Origin: Phialophora verrucosa
Taxonomy: Eukaryota; Ascomycota; Eurotiomycetes; Chaetothyriales; Herpotrichiellaceae
Assembly: GCA_002099365.1 (NCBI GenBank)
Contig: MSED01000006.1
Span: 1,984,001-2,048,000, forward strand
DNA: 64,000 nt
Direction: 5' to 3'
Shown piece by piece: positions 53,239 through 64,000 of the stretch. A program made the position numbers and the translations under genes. Below the pieces are notes generated by a model. It searched no databases, was not told where the DNA came from, and saw only the letters and a list, made by a program, of their open reading frames with translations. Numbering within the stretch: position 1 is the stretch's first letter; every line of letters begins with the position of its first letter.

Positions 53239-55179
53239 ATGGCTGCCAACAGCGATATTCGAACTTCCGAGCTGAAAGAACCCGTCGATGTGGCTGTCTA
53301 CTTGTTCACCAGGCTTAAACAGATGGGAATCGACTCCATTCATGGTCTACCCGGCGACGTGGGTCCTCCCTTCTCCCAAGGAACAACTCCCATCGGAATC
53401 GTCACTGGTTTCTTTCGTCGCTGCTGGCACAGGCTTACAGAGATCCGCAGTTCAACCTGGTAGCACTCGACTATATGGAGGGTTGTGGCCTCAAATGGGT
53501 CGGCAACTGCAACGAGCTCAACGCTGGCTACGCCGCCGATGGCTATGCCCGAGTCAAAGGGATGTCGGCCGTTATCACTACCTTTGGCGTGGGCGAGCTT
53601 TCACTTCCTAATGCCATTGCAGGAAGGCAGGCAACTTCCCCTGTACTGAAAGTCACGATCCGGCTGACGGTCATACTAGCTTTGCCGAGTTCGTACCGGT
53701 CGTGCACATTGTCGGTACTCCTAGTACTATTTCTCAAAAAAATGGCATGTTGCTCCATCACACTCTCGGCAACGGGAACTTCAATGTCTTCGCCGATATG
53801 GCCGCCCACCTGGCAGTTGAAGTCGCCAAGTTGATCGATCCTCGCGACATTGCAGCTCAGATTGACCATGCCCTGCGCGAATGCTACCTTCAGAGTCGCC
53901 CGGTTTATTTGACGTTGCCTACGGACATGGTGAGACGGAAGGTTGAGGGCGAAAGACTAAAGACGAAGCTGGGCCTGAGTCCTCACAAGAATGAACCGGA
54001 CAGAGAAGACTATGTGGTCGACGTTGTGTTGGGGTATCTGAGCAAGGCGAAGAATCCAGTCATCCTGGTCGACAGTTGCGCCGTTCGTCACCGCGTTCTC
54101 GACGAAATCCACGAGTTGATTGAGAAATCCGGGCTGCCTGTTTTTGTGGCGCCGATGGGCAAGGGCGCCGTCGACGAAACTCTGCCCAACTTTGGCGGCA
54201 TTTATGCGGGAGCCGCGTCGAATCCCGGTGTCCAAGAACGCGTCGAATCTGCCGACTTGCTTTTGACCATTGGCAGTGTCAAGTCCGATTTCAACACCGC
54301 CGGCTTCTCCTACCGCACCTCTCAATTGAAGACAATTGACTTCCACAGCACATATACACGGGTACGATATTCGGAATACCCCGGTGTGGGCATGAAGGGC
54401 GTCCTTCGCAAACTCATCGATAGGTTACCGAAACTGAACATTCAACCCGGTCCGACACCTCCCCAAACCAAGATCCCCGAGGTCGCGGGTTCCGGTACAT
54501 CTGATATTACTCATAACTGGTTTTGGCCCCGGCTCGGTCCTTGGCTCCGGGACGGCGACGTTGTGCTCACTGAGACCGGGACGTCCAACTATGGCATATT
54601 CGACACTCGATTCCCTAAGAATGTCACGAACATCAGTCAGATTCTCTGGGGCAGCATTGGGTATGCCACGGGGTCCTGTCAAGGCGTAGCCCTCGCCCTC
54701 AAAGAGTTGGGTGGAAACCGCCGGACAATTCTGTTCACCGGAGATGGCAGTTTCCAGCTCACCTGCCAGGAAGTGAGTACCATGATTCGACACAATCTCA
54801 ATCCCATCATATTCATCATCTGCAACAACGGCTACACCATCGAACGCTTCATACACGGGATGGAGGCAGGTTACAACGACATACAAAACTGGAAATACAA
54901 AGACTTACTCCCAGCATTTGGGGCGAAGGAAGGCAACTACAAAACATATCAGGTCAGGACAAAGGACGACGTGCAGGCATTGCTTGCCGATGAGAATTTC
55001 TCAAAAGCTCCCTATCTGCAGCTTGTCGAACTGTACATGCCGTGGAACGATTCACCAGCAGGCCGTAAGTGTCCAGTTGCCACCTCTCCACGAGTCCTGC
55101 AGGCTAACCTATCTTCTCAGTTTGTGTGACTGCCGAAGCCAGTGCCCGCAACAATGCCAGGATGCTAGAAACATCATAG
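53239..55179 (+). CDS. pdcA: Pyruvate decarboxylase
   Basis: Exons are 53239..53358, 53451..53626, 53680..55064 and 55121..55179, giving 579 aa, the normal length. The enzyme decarboxylates pyruvate to acetaldehyde in the cytosol, using thiamine diphosphate and Mg2+. Visible signatures are the activating Glu62 in NCNELNAGYAADGYARVKG, the catalytic His pair in LLHHTLGNG and the ThDP-binding stretch GDGSFQLT...IICNNGYTIE. The second intron (53 bp) has a GC donor (GGAAG|gcaggc). Only this choice restores AIAGSFAEFVPVVHIVGTP across the junction, and its branch site ggctgac is canonical. The last intron leads to a 59-bp exon ending TAEASARNNARMLETS, matching the usual Pdc C-terminus. Fermentative metabolism under low oxygen or high sugar is the family role. 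Confidence 0.94.
53627..53679 (+). other. GC-AG intron in the pyruvate decarboxylase gene
   Basis: The donor is gc preceded by GGAAG, the branch site is ggctgac and the acceptor tactag. No GT donor nearby would keep the conserved SFAEFVPVVH frame. Confidence 0.8.
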
Positions 55180-55907
55180 AGTACCACCACGCCGGTTGAT
55201 GAGACAGGGATGACGGGGGAGTCCACTGCTAGACATATTAGAACCTTAGAGCCTTAGTAAAAGTGAGAGCACGAATAATATTGTATGTAGACCTAATTCA
55301 TCTCACCGAGAGATTTCTTGTCCGCCACCGCCTGGGTGCGCCCCTTAGTGCCTCTGAGTGCCTGGAATGTTGAGCCGAAAGTCGCCTAATGCTGCCTGGG
55401 GCTCTCATGTAAGCAACCTGCTGGACGCCCTCCGATTGGCTTCGTCACAGGATTCTCGAGTCGCAGTCACGATACTCCGCTGAGATGCTGCATGTTGGGC
55501 AACTTACCTCATTCTCCCTAAATTCCTTGGGAAACCGGCACGGCACACATCAAGCTGGTCAGCCAGCATCATGATCATGGCGGATTGTGTCTTACCTTGA
55601 CAATAGCCATTGTAGAAAGAGACCACAATGTGCCTGATGCACACCGGTAGCACCCAACCTGGCTATCAGGCTCTCGACCCCGTTCTACCAACAATCCCGC
55701 TGTCAGGTGAGAGCACCGACGTCGCGTCGTTGAACTGGTGACTGCCCAGCGATACGTCTCAAAAGGCACGCTGCCTTGTTCCACTCGCCCCAAATGCATC
55801 ATAAATCGACAAGGCGCAGTTGACGTGGGCATTGTGGCCGCGCGACGAGAACCTGCTCGTTTGTCTTCACCTAGATCTAGCGACTGAACCTCACAACACG
55901 CCCCATC
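55180..55907. other. Intergenic region upstream of the sterol glucosyltransferase gene
   Basis: 728 bp between two same-strand genes, holding the decarboxylase 3' UTR and the next promoter. Nothing else is seen. Confidence 0.55.
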
Positions 55908-58900
55908 ATGTCAAACTTCGAATCCCCTACCTCCAAGAAGGGCGGTCTCGTCCGCAGACTCTCCAAGCGACCTCACAACCTCAACCGCCTTCCCTCATCT
56001 CACATTCCCTCGCGCCTCCGTCTTGGAGACGACGCTCAGGAGGACGTGACTGCTCCTAATCGGGGCCGAAACGTGCCAGCATCGTACATGAATCAATCTA
56101 TCTTTTCCATGATAGCCGCCGCCGGGTCGCGGACAGACTTCAACACCCGATTTGACGAGTCCAGCGACAGTGAGGAGGATATCCCGGAAGAAGAGCAAGA
56201 ACAAACAGTGGGAGATGATGCTTCACAACCGGTTGCCGTAGACGCCAGGGGGATAGTGGCGACCACAGATGGGAAACCCACGAGCGACAGCAAGATCAAG
56301 CGTCTCTCAAGCCACCGCCTCGTCCAGTCACTGCCACGTCTGTCAGTGCGGTCAACAAAGAAGAAAGAGAAGGGCGTACCTCCACAAGAGCGAAGTCCTG
56401 AGAGCGATATCACCTCCAAATCCTCGAGAAGCAACCCTCGCGAAGCCCCAGTCCTCAGCAGGTTGATCACCGCCGAGGCAGCATTCCAAGAAAATGCGGA
56501 AGCCGACGAGCAACCAGCAGATTCACCGGAAGCGCACAAATCAAGAAGTAGAGGCGAGTCGACGCCTCAAACACTGCTGGCCACCCGGCTGATGGAAATT
56601 TTTGGCTTTGAGAGTCCCGAAACCGTTGTGGCTGAATATCCATGCTGGTTGCTGCAGAGCGTTCTTTTGCAAGGCTTCTTGTACATCACCAAGCAGCACA
56701 TCTGCTTCTATGCATATTTGCCCAGGAAGTCGAATACCACCGCGAGAACAGGATACCTGTCGAAGAAAGGCAGAACAAACTCCAAGTACAAGAGGTATTG
56801 GTTCTCCTTGAAAGGCGACGTGCTCTCGTACTATTCTGACGCGTCAAACCTTTATTTTCCTTCTGGAAACATCGACCTCAGATACGGCATTTCTGCCGCT
56901 CTCTCCGCAGACAAGGAGAAGAGTAAGCAGAAGGAGTGCAAGGAATTCTCCGTCACGACCGACCACCGTACGTATCACTTCCGAGCTGATACAGCTACAT
57001 CCGCAAAGGAATGGGTCCAATCTCTACAGAAGACAATCTTCCGCTCTCACAATGATGGAGACAGTGTAAAGATCTCGCTACCTGTGGACAATATAATCGA
57101 CTTTGAAGAAAGCCCGGTCGTCGAGTTCGCTGAAACAGTAAAGATCCGAGTGATTGAGAGCGAAGACTCCTATGCCATTGACGAGGCAAGTCACCCATGA
57201 CTGAAATCTGCTTCACTACTAACTTGCTCCAGTATTTCTTCTCCTTCTTCAGCTTCGGTCAAGATGCGCTCAATGTACTAGGAAGCCTTCTCACAGAGGC
57301 TCCTGGTAGAAGAGACTCTGATGACATCTTATCGCCCGCAAGAAAGGCTGAACCCCTGCCGAGCCCAAGATCCAGGCCCGCTCCCATTCGCCAGTCCTCG
57401 GATATGAGCACAGGCAGTGCCAGAGCCCAGTCGAGCCCGCCTCTCAAAGACAGTGTTAGAGCCACACTGCTCCCATACACAATTGGTGATGATGGCAGAA
57501 TGTCTCCGAGGATGAGTGGGGAGTTTGCACGGGGTAACAGTCCTTCTCGTTCAAGCAATGATCTGACTGGTGACTATGGTCGAGCCAGCTTTGAGCGAGG
57601 TCGGAGAAGTGGAAGCACGAGTCGACTCGAGATCAACATGTCGAAGCGGAGCGGACGGTCACCACTGGCGAGACATCATGACTCCGAGGATTCATACGTT
57701 CAGTCAATAGACAAGGAGACTGACTCGTCAACTGCGCCTCTGTCACCCCGAGCAGAAGCACAGATGTCCGCCAGCCAAATTCTGACTCGAAGCGATGTGT
57801 TCCACACCCCAGCTGTCCACCGAATGGATACTCTAGCGTCCATGTCAACCGAGCCATCGAGAAAGTCTTCTGATGCTGGAACCATGCGATCGGGATCTCC
57901 ACCGCGAGGACAGATCTCACCCATCCCAATCCGGCCCTTGCCGGATCGTTACCAAGGCCGTCGACCCACAGTGCAGACTGAGGCCTTGCTCTCGACAGAA
58001 ATGCAATCCGGCCAGAAGATGCTTAGGAACGATTCGTCGCCCACACTGCAGGACCTGGTAAAAGCAGGATCCTATCCACTGCAACGAGCGGGTGCCTTCG
58101 CCGACTATCTCAAAAACCGCTCAAGTTCGATGCGAAAGCTGCTGGCTACAGAGTCCATGTCGTACCTCGAGAAGGTGTCTGGAATGTGGGCCGGCAGCAG
58201 AAAGCACTATGGCGAAAATGAAGGTGTTGTCTCTGAGGACAGGGGCGTTGACCCCGAAGACGAAGAAGCCAACGTCGGGCATGGCGATCGGTTCCGCGCG
58301 CACTTCGCTCTGCCTGCGACAGAGAAGCTGCAAGCAACTTACTTCGGCTTCCTGCACCGTGTTCTCCCTCTCTATGGTAAGATCTACATCAGCAACCGTA
58401 AATTCTGCTTTCGCAGTCTCCTCCCCGGCACACGCACCAAGCTGGTCCTCCCCTTGAAGGACATCGAAAACGTGGACAAAGAGAAGGGCTTCCGCTTTGG
58501 ATACCACGGTCTGGTCCTCGTGATTCGTGGGCACGAAGAACTCTTCTTCGAGTTTTCCTCTGCAGAACACCGCGACGACTGCACGGTCACCCTCCTGCAC
58601 AGCCTAGAAACGGCGCGCTACATGGCCGAATCTGGCGTTCTAGCAAGCCACGATGACGACGATGCAGAAATCGCCAAGGAAGAACACCGCAAGCTCCAAG
58701 AAGCGCGGCGCTCCTCCACAGCAGGAGGGGAGCACGCTCTTGTTTTACCAGATACAGTAGAGGCGATCTACAGCCACAAGCACGAAGAATCCTCAGCCTC
58801 CCTCTCAGCAGCCTCTGGCCGCCTCCTCTTCGGCATCGACCCCCGCGCCTCGATCCTCAATCTCTCGAAGCCCAAGACCTCCCTGCGCGTAACCTGTCTA

Positions 58901-60508
58901 ACAATCGGCTCCAGAGGCGACGTACAACCCTACATCGCGCTATGCAAAGGACTGTTAGCCGAAGGCCACCACCCCCGCATAGCCACGCACGCCGAGTTCG
59001 AGCCCTGGATCCGCAAGCACGGGATTGATTTCCGCCCGGTGGACGGAGATCCTGCAGAACTAATGCGCATCTGCGTCGAGAACGGCATGTTCACTTATTC
59101 CTTCCTGCGCGAAGCAAGTACAAAGTTCCGCACGTGGATCGACGAGTTGTTGACTTCGGCATGGAGCGCATGTCAAGACTCAGATCTCCTGATCGAAAGT
59201 CCCAGTGCAATGGCGGGCATCCACATCGCCGAGGCCCTGGGTATCCCCTATTTCCGCGCGTTCACCATGCCTTGGACGCGGACACGGGCGTATCCCCACG
59301 CCTTTGCGGTCCCGGAGCACAAGATAGGCGGCGCGTACAATTACTACTCCTACGTCATGTTCGACAATGTGTTCTGGAAAGCCATCGCCGGACAGGTCAA
59401 CAGATGGCGGAAGAAAGAGCTCGGCCTACGATCCACGAACTTGGATAAGATGCAGCCGAACAAAGTCCCGTTTCTGTATAATTTCTCCCCCATGGTCGTC
59501 CCCCCGCCGTTGGATTACAGCGACTGGGTCAGAGTCACTGGGTACTGGTTTCTCGACGAGGCAAGCGACTGGACGCCGCCAGTCGATTTGACAAACTTCA
59601 TCAAAAAAGCCCGCGAAGACGGCAAGAAACTGGTGTACATTGGCTTCGGCTCTATTGTGGTGTCTGACCCTGCGGCTCTCACGAAGACCGTGGTGGACTC
59701 AGTTCTCAAGGCTGACGTCCGCTGTATCCTCTCGAAAGGCTGGTCCGACCGGCTGGGCAACCCCGACGCAGTCAAGGCTGAAGTTCCCCTCCCCGAGGAC
59801 ATTATCCAGATCAAGTCCGCGCCACACGATTGGTTATTCCGGCAAATCGACGCGGCGTGCCACCATGGCGGTGCTGGCACAACAGGCGCCTCGTTGAGGG
59901 CAGGTTTGCCCACGGTTGTGAAGCCATTCTTCGGTGATCAGTTCTTCTTTGGGTCGAGGGTCGAGGATTTGGGAGTTGGAATTTGTCTGAAGAAGGTTAA
60001 TGTGAGCCTTTTCTCGAGGGCGCTTTGGGAGGCGACGCACAGTGAGAGGATGATCGTCAAGGCGAGGCTGTTGGGGGAGACGATTAGGAAGGTTAGTATT
60101 CTGGACGGACGCGGGCCCGCAATTGTGGACTGGAATCGATGCTAATGACTTCTGCAGGAAAATGGCGTGCAAACAGCCATCCAAGCAATCTACCGCGATC
60201 TGGAGTACGCCAAATCACTCGTCAGGGCACGCGCGGCGATTCAGCAGCAAGGCGCCGTCACAGCAGCGGGAGCAGCGGGACTCACGGCAATTGACCTGCT
60301 CGATGAAGGAGGCGATATTGAAGAGAGTTGGACGTTCATCGGCGATGAAAGTGACCCGGAATTGCAGCGACGGATTCAAGAATGGGATACTACGGGCGGT
60401 GGCGTCACTGCTGTGCGTGGCAGAGCGCCGCGGGTCAGTATCGATCGGGCAAGGCTGGGTGCTATGCAGGATGTTGAGCCTGTTAGAAAGGGGAGCGTTA
60501 AGAGGTAA
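55908..60508 (+). CDS. ATG26: Sterol 3-beta-glucosyltransferase (Atg26/Ugt51)
   Basis: Exons are 55908..57185, 57233..60091 and 60158..60508, giving 1495 aa. Domain order is a disordered acidic N-terminus, a first GRAM (about 226-275, TRLMEIFGFESPE), PH (about 282-385, GYLSKKGRTNSKYKRYWFSL), a long Ser/Arg linker, a second GRAM (about 778-885), then a GT1 glycosyltransferase. The last starts at LTIGSRGDVQPYIALCKGL (about 978) and carries the UDP-sugar-binding HHGGAGTTGASLRAGLP (about 1300). This is the full Atg26/Ugt51 architecture. The enzyme transfers glucose from UDP-glucose to ergosterol at membranes; in some fungi it is needed for peroxisome autophagy. The 47-bp first intron has a GC donor (GAG|gcaagt). 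Splicing it rejoins YAIDEYFFSFFSFGQDALNV, and reading through meets a stop within five codons. The last intron is 66 bp. Confidence 0.95.
57186..57232 (+). other. GC-AG intron in the sterol glucosyltransferase gene
   Basis: Donor gcaagt, branch-like actaac and acceptor ctccag span 47 bp. This is the second GC-AG intron in two neighbouring genes. Confidence 0.85.
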
Positions 60509-63500
60509 ATGACGTTTGGATGTCCAGGCGACATAACAGGGCGGCGCTTCAAGAAAAGTAAAGCAATGAATTGAGATGAGGAAAGCGAGAGGGGTGTGCA
60601 GGTCCAAGGCCGTGGGCATCTGAATAGTATGTCGAAATGGCCAATGGCGGGTCAGGGGAGTAGCGATGTTTGGCAATTGGATCGCGATGGCGATTACGGC
60701 TGGAACCTTTAATGGCCTCGAAACCGACCGAGAGTCAAAGGTGCATTCGGCAGTTGGTTTGCACAGTTGTGTGGATGGTAATGATGTCGACGATTGCACA
60801 GCGTGGGCGTTCAGGAGCAAGCCGCTCCATGGTGTGCTTGCTGCAGGGACCAGTGGATTTCACACTCTTGTTCCTGTGTCTGAACCCAGCGGGGAGTGGA
60901 AACGGACATGGCGTTCTATGGAGATTGATTCGGAGGGATCGAAGGGAAACCCGAAGGCGTCACCTCCCTGGATCTTTGGCGTTAGTACAAAGGGAGACTT
61001 TTCCAGCTTGATCTGATTCGCTGTGGATTCAACGACGTTATGACGCTAGGATAGACAGGAGAATCGAAGACGCTAAGATCTTGCATGAAAGACGGGGATG
61101 GGTTTAGACGGGGTGGTAATGAGATAGGTTTGATACTGCCGATTCATCTTGTCGGGCCTGTTCTTTTCGATCTGCATGTTGGCCTCTTTGACGGGGATTC
61201 TGGTGGAATTCCGTCAAGATCAGAACGATGATCTCCTGAGACAAAAACATAGAGGGGCCATCAAGAACCACACCTGAAATGGTGGCCCAGAGCTGCAAGG
61301 TCTTGGTGGAATTGGTTGCAGCCGGAAATAGAACGCGGTGAGGGCTGATAGAGGTGGATTAGACAGATCAGTGTTGACGTCAACTTCAGCAGTACGAATG
61401 ACCCCAGTAGCAGCCGGCTTGGGAGCAGAAGCTGTTGCCTATTGCGGTCCAATCATATGTACTGCGTCAGCTTTCGAGTTGGCACTGTTCGCAGCCAGAC
61501 GGTCAACTGCCACTGAAGCCTTTTAGAGCCGAAATGGCAAACCTCGTTGGATGTCCGTCCCATCGAACAGGCCGAGCAACGCCGCTCGGGGCGATATGGA
61601 TGCTGGACGCAGGGTTCAGCTTGAATCAATTGGGTTGATCAGCTGGTGACTTTGCCGAAGCAAGTGTTGAAACGAAAAGGGCGAAATGCGGCCGTCGCGT
61701 GACGGGAATCTGCGAGACGAAACTGGCGGTGTCAAGCATCCAAGCAATAGGACCCGAGACCGAACACTTGTCGAGCACCAAATCACGAGTTGAACCTTCA
61801 GGCGTCGGTGAGATTTCGCCTGGGGGGCGAGTGGAAAGGATTTCAAATCCGAGTGACATTGATTGGATCAGGTGATATACATAAACAAGAGGATGATGGA
61901 AACTGTTTCCGAGTTGACTCCGAAGCTTCAATTGGTACCTGCAGAAGAATGGAGAAGTGAGCGCAGGCAAAGGAGCGTGGAATACGCCGACAGCGTGTGT
62001 TTTCTGGGTCGGGTTGATGGAAAGCATATCCGACACGGAAGAGGAAGGTGCGAAAGACAAGCAGCACACCCGTACGAGTAATACTATCCATACGCGTGTC
62101 TCTTTGCCCCTACTTCGTCTTCTTACTGTGCTGTGCACACGTCTTATCCTTGGTGATCAGTGGCAGTTCGGGTTATGCTCGAGGTTAGTGAGTGGCGGTG
62201 GTGGCGACGATATACAGCGTGGTCCTCGTGCGAGAGGGCGATCACAGAGGAAACCAAACCTCGAGTGTGTTGCAACGCATGGGCAGTCCTAGGAATGGGC
62301 TGGATCTGCAGGGACGTGCTGCAAGGAGATAGCCAGGACAGGTCGGGATAGATTGTACGTAAAGGTTGCCCTACACCCAGATTGCCCTGGACAGACTTTA
62401 GCACTGCATAGGATACACAAGTCGGCGCTTGTTGGGCGTCTTAGGGCTCTTGGGTGTTCTAGAAGCCATCAATCGGAGGATTGCCTTGCCTATTCCAGGG
62501 CGACAGGCCCCTCGCCTGAAACCATCTCGAAATCTTCATCGCGAGATCGGCTGGCGTCTCGAATACCTCGCTCGTCCTGTGCCCGCCCGTGCACTGAAAT
62601 CCAATTCGCTTTGCCTCCTTTCGGCCCTTCTCCGTCTCTCACCGTTCGAAGGCGTTTTGCCGTGCGCGTGAGATTCTGCTCAAGGGCTCCCCACATGCCT
62701 GGCCCCCAGTCAGATGGGTGCTAGCCACTCCGCCTTTCCCTGGTGTACCACAGGACGGAGTGTCTTCTCCGTGTTGGACAAATGATGCCCTACTGACTCC
62801 ACCGCGGTTGAGGGATTCCAGTTCAGCTCCAGGGCCGCGTCGCCATTACTCAGGCTCCAGAAGCTTGACTAGCGGCATAAGATCGCCTCCCCGCCATCTC
62901 CGAACCGTTCGCAGGTGCCGCTCCGAGCGCGCCATAGCAGTCGTTAGTCCTCGCTCGCTTGTCACGGTCACTGGCCACGCTGCGCGGTGCAGAATCGAGG
63001 TCCAGCATCACGTTCTAGTCGAGGCCTTTCGGTGTCGACCCCCGGTCGCATTGTTTCCACGGGCCAGCTCTGGTCTGTTCTGGTCGCAATGCCACTGGAG
63101 TCCACTCTCCATCCTTCCGAGTCCCGACCCTCCTGGCGACCCACTGCAGTAACGATTGACCGACACATTCGAGCCCGTTTTGCCAGTGCAACGACACTTG
63201 ACCACTGTCAACTTTCGGTCGCGGCGCAGGCCCAGTAGAATTCGACGCTCCGGCGGACCAAACCACAGCTATCCGTCTACCACACGACCAAACCCAATTC
63301 GCCGTTTGCCCTTCACACATTGCGCTTGCCCCTGCTTCAAACACTTTGCCCACGGCACTGCCACTGACCCTGTGCGCTACCGCAACGGCCACCCGGCCAT
63401 CCAAACCCACCCAATTCTTCCTCCGAAACTCTAGTACCACGAGATCGGCCACACAGATCTTTTACCTCGATACATCAACCCGTCAATACCCTCGTCCCCT

Positions 63501-63666
63501 TCCGAAATCTTACTCGACCCTTCTTCTATCCTTCCTTTCTCTGCGCGTCTCGACTGCTATGCAGACGGTGGGAATCGTCGCCGATCTCCATCATCACCCC
63601 TTCCGCTGGACCTGAGGTACCAACTGACCCGATTGAGCCTCGACGATACAACCTCGGCATCTCGTG
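60509..63666. other. 3.2-kb intergenic region upstream of the Zn2Cys6 gene
   Basis: No gene is supported. Overlapping plus frames at 60666-61016 are open but not protein-like. The right end (about 62900-63600) is C/T-rich, as in a long fungal 5' leader, fitting a regulatory gene with an extended promoter. Confidence 0.5.
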
Positions 63667-63935
63667 ATGAAGCCTGGCAGCCACATCAGTACCGGTAGCT
63701 TGTCTCCACCCAACTCAGCTTCTCCAGCAGGTGTCGCGAAAACTACACTGTTGCCCATTTCTCGGTCCAGCAATTCCGTCTGGGAGAAGCCCGAACGAGC
63801 GCGCACCAGCCACGCATGTGAGCCATGCCGGGAGCGAAAGACAAAGTGTGATGGCTCCAGACCGGCATGCCGCCGGTGCCTCCACACAGGGACGAGTTGC
63901 TTCTACGGCTATGGAAAGGGTTGGAGGAAACGAAA
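63667..63935 (+). CDS. Zn2Cys6 transcription factor, first exon
   Basis: From the ATG at 63667 the frame encodes a Ser/Pro-rich leader of ~45 residues and then a fungal binuclear zinc cluster: CEPCRERKTKC, C in RPAC, RRC and TGTSC, with Cys spacing 2-6-6-2-6. Just after the cluster, at GWRKRK, a gtaagt donor (63936) interrupts the codon and the sequence enters an intron that runs to the window edge. The linker, dimerisation and activation domains are therefore outside. Such proteins bind CGG-type half sites and regulate pathway genes; the target cannot be read here. Introns just after the zinc cluster are common in this family. Confidence 0.88.
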
Positions 63936-64000
63936 GTAAGTCTGCGCATGCTGGGACGCTCGCCATCGACGCGTCTATTTTGACCGTCGTGTTTTCTCCA

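Noticed and set aside
60666..61016. Two overlapping plus ORFs of about 115 codons downstream of the sterol glucosyltransferase
   Set aside because: Both frames are open by chance over the same bases; no motif, splice site or preferred composition.
1..64000. Transposable elements, RIP-mutated repeats, CRISPR arrays, rRNA
   Set aside because: Looked for long repeats, reverse transcriptase/transposase motifs, AT-rich tracts and regularly spaced repeats; none was seen by eye. A self-alignment would be the decisive test.

Overview
The window is nuclear DNA from a filamentous ascomycete (Pezizomycotina). Coding genes carry short introns (about 46-120 bp) with GTRNGT donors, CTNAC-like branch points and YAG acceptors. 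The gene content is also typical: a HET-domain gene, a NACHT-ankyrin NLR-like gene, a Zn2Cys6 regulator, an FKS glucan synthase, a GH72 GPI-anchored transglucosylase, a Bck1-type MAPKKK and an Atg26-type sterol glucosyltransferase. I cannot place it below that level. I see no transposon, tRNA, rRNA, CRISPR array or obvious AT-rich RIP-mutated tract.

Layout: 1-650 is the 3' end of an ArsB/NhaD-type permease. 1485-1897 (-) is a small two-exon gene with a mitochondrial-type presequence. 3243-4868 (+) is a cytochrome P450. 5092-7497 (+) is a GCNA/Spartan-like SprT protease. 8295-9430 (-) is the Ran-binding factor Mog1. 10075-11909 (-) is a Gas1/Gel4-type glucanosyltransferase. A 3.9-kb divergent spacer leads to 15818-21713 (+), the beta-1,3-glucan synthase catalytic subunit, followed by 22206-23962 (+), serine palmitoyltransferase Lcb1. 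24010-24430 (-) is a small ORF broken by a perfect 10-bp tandem duplication. 25841-26488 (+) encodes a possible NTF2-like protein, 28057-28943 (+) a secreted protein, and 29906-30760 (-) an unrecognised protein.

The middle holds the self/non-self-type genes. 32159-35692 (-) is an NLR-like protein (NACHT_N-like region, NACHT, ankyrins) whose ankyrin array is interrupted by a frameshift. It is divergently paired, across 557 bp, with 36250-39447 (+), the Sro7/tomosyn (Lgl-family) regulator of exocytic SNAREs. Further on are an unrecognised gene (40837-41799, +) and a HET-domain gene (42066-43649, -).

The right third has a lysine/alanine-rich H1-like protein (44545-46311, -), a Bck1-type cell-wall-integrity MAPKKK (47076-52048, -), a pyruvate decarboxylase (53239-55179, +), a sterol 3-beta-glucosyltransferase (55908-60508, +) and the first exon of a Zn2Cys6 transcription factor running off the right edge (63667 onward).

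Two functional themes stand out. Cell-surface construction is represented by glucan synthase, glucan remodelling, sphingolipid synthesis, the CWI MAPKKK, sterol glucosylation and an exocytosis regulator. Allorecognition-type genes are represented by the NLR and HET genes. The most intriguing arrangement is the head-to-head NLR/Sro7 pair. It recalls the known Neurospora pairing of an NLR (plp-1) with the SNARE gene sec-9, and Sro7-family proteins bind Sec9. All exon structures were derived by hand from splice consensus and reading-frame continuity.
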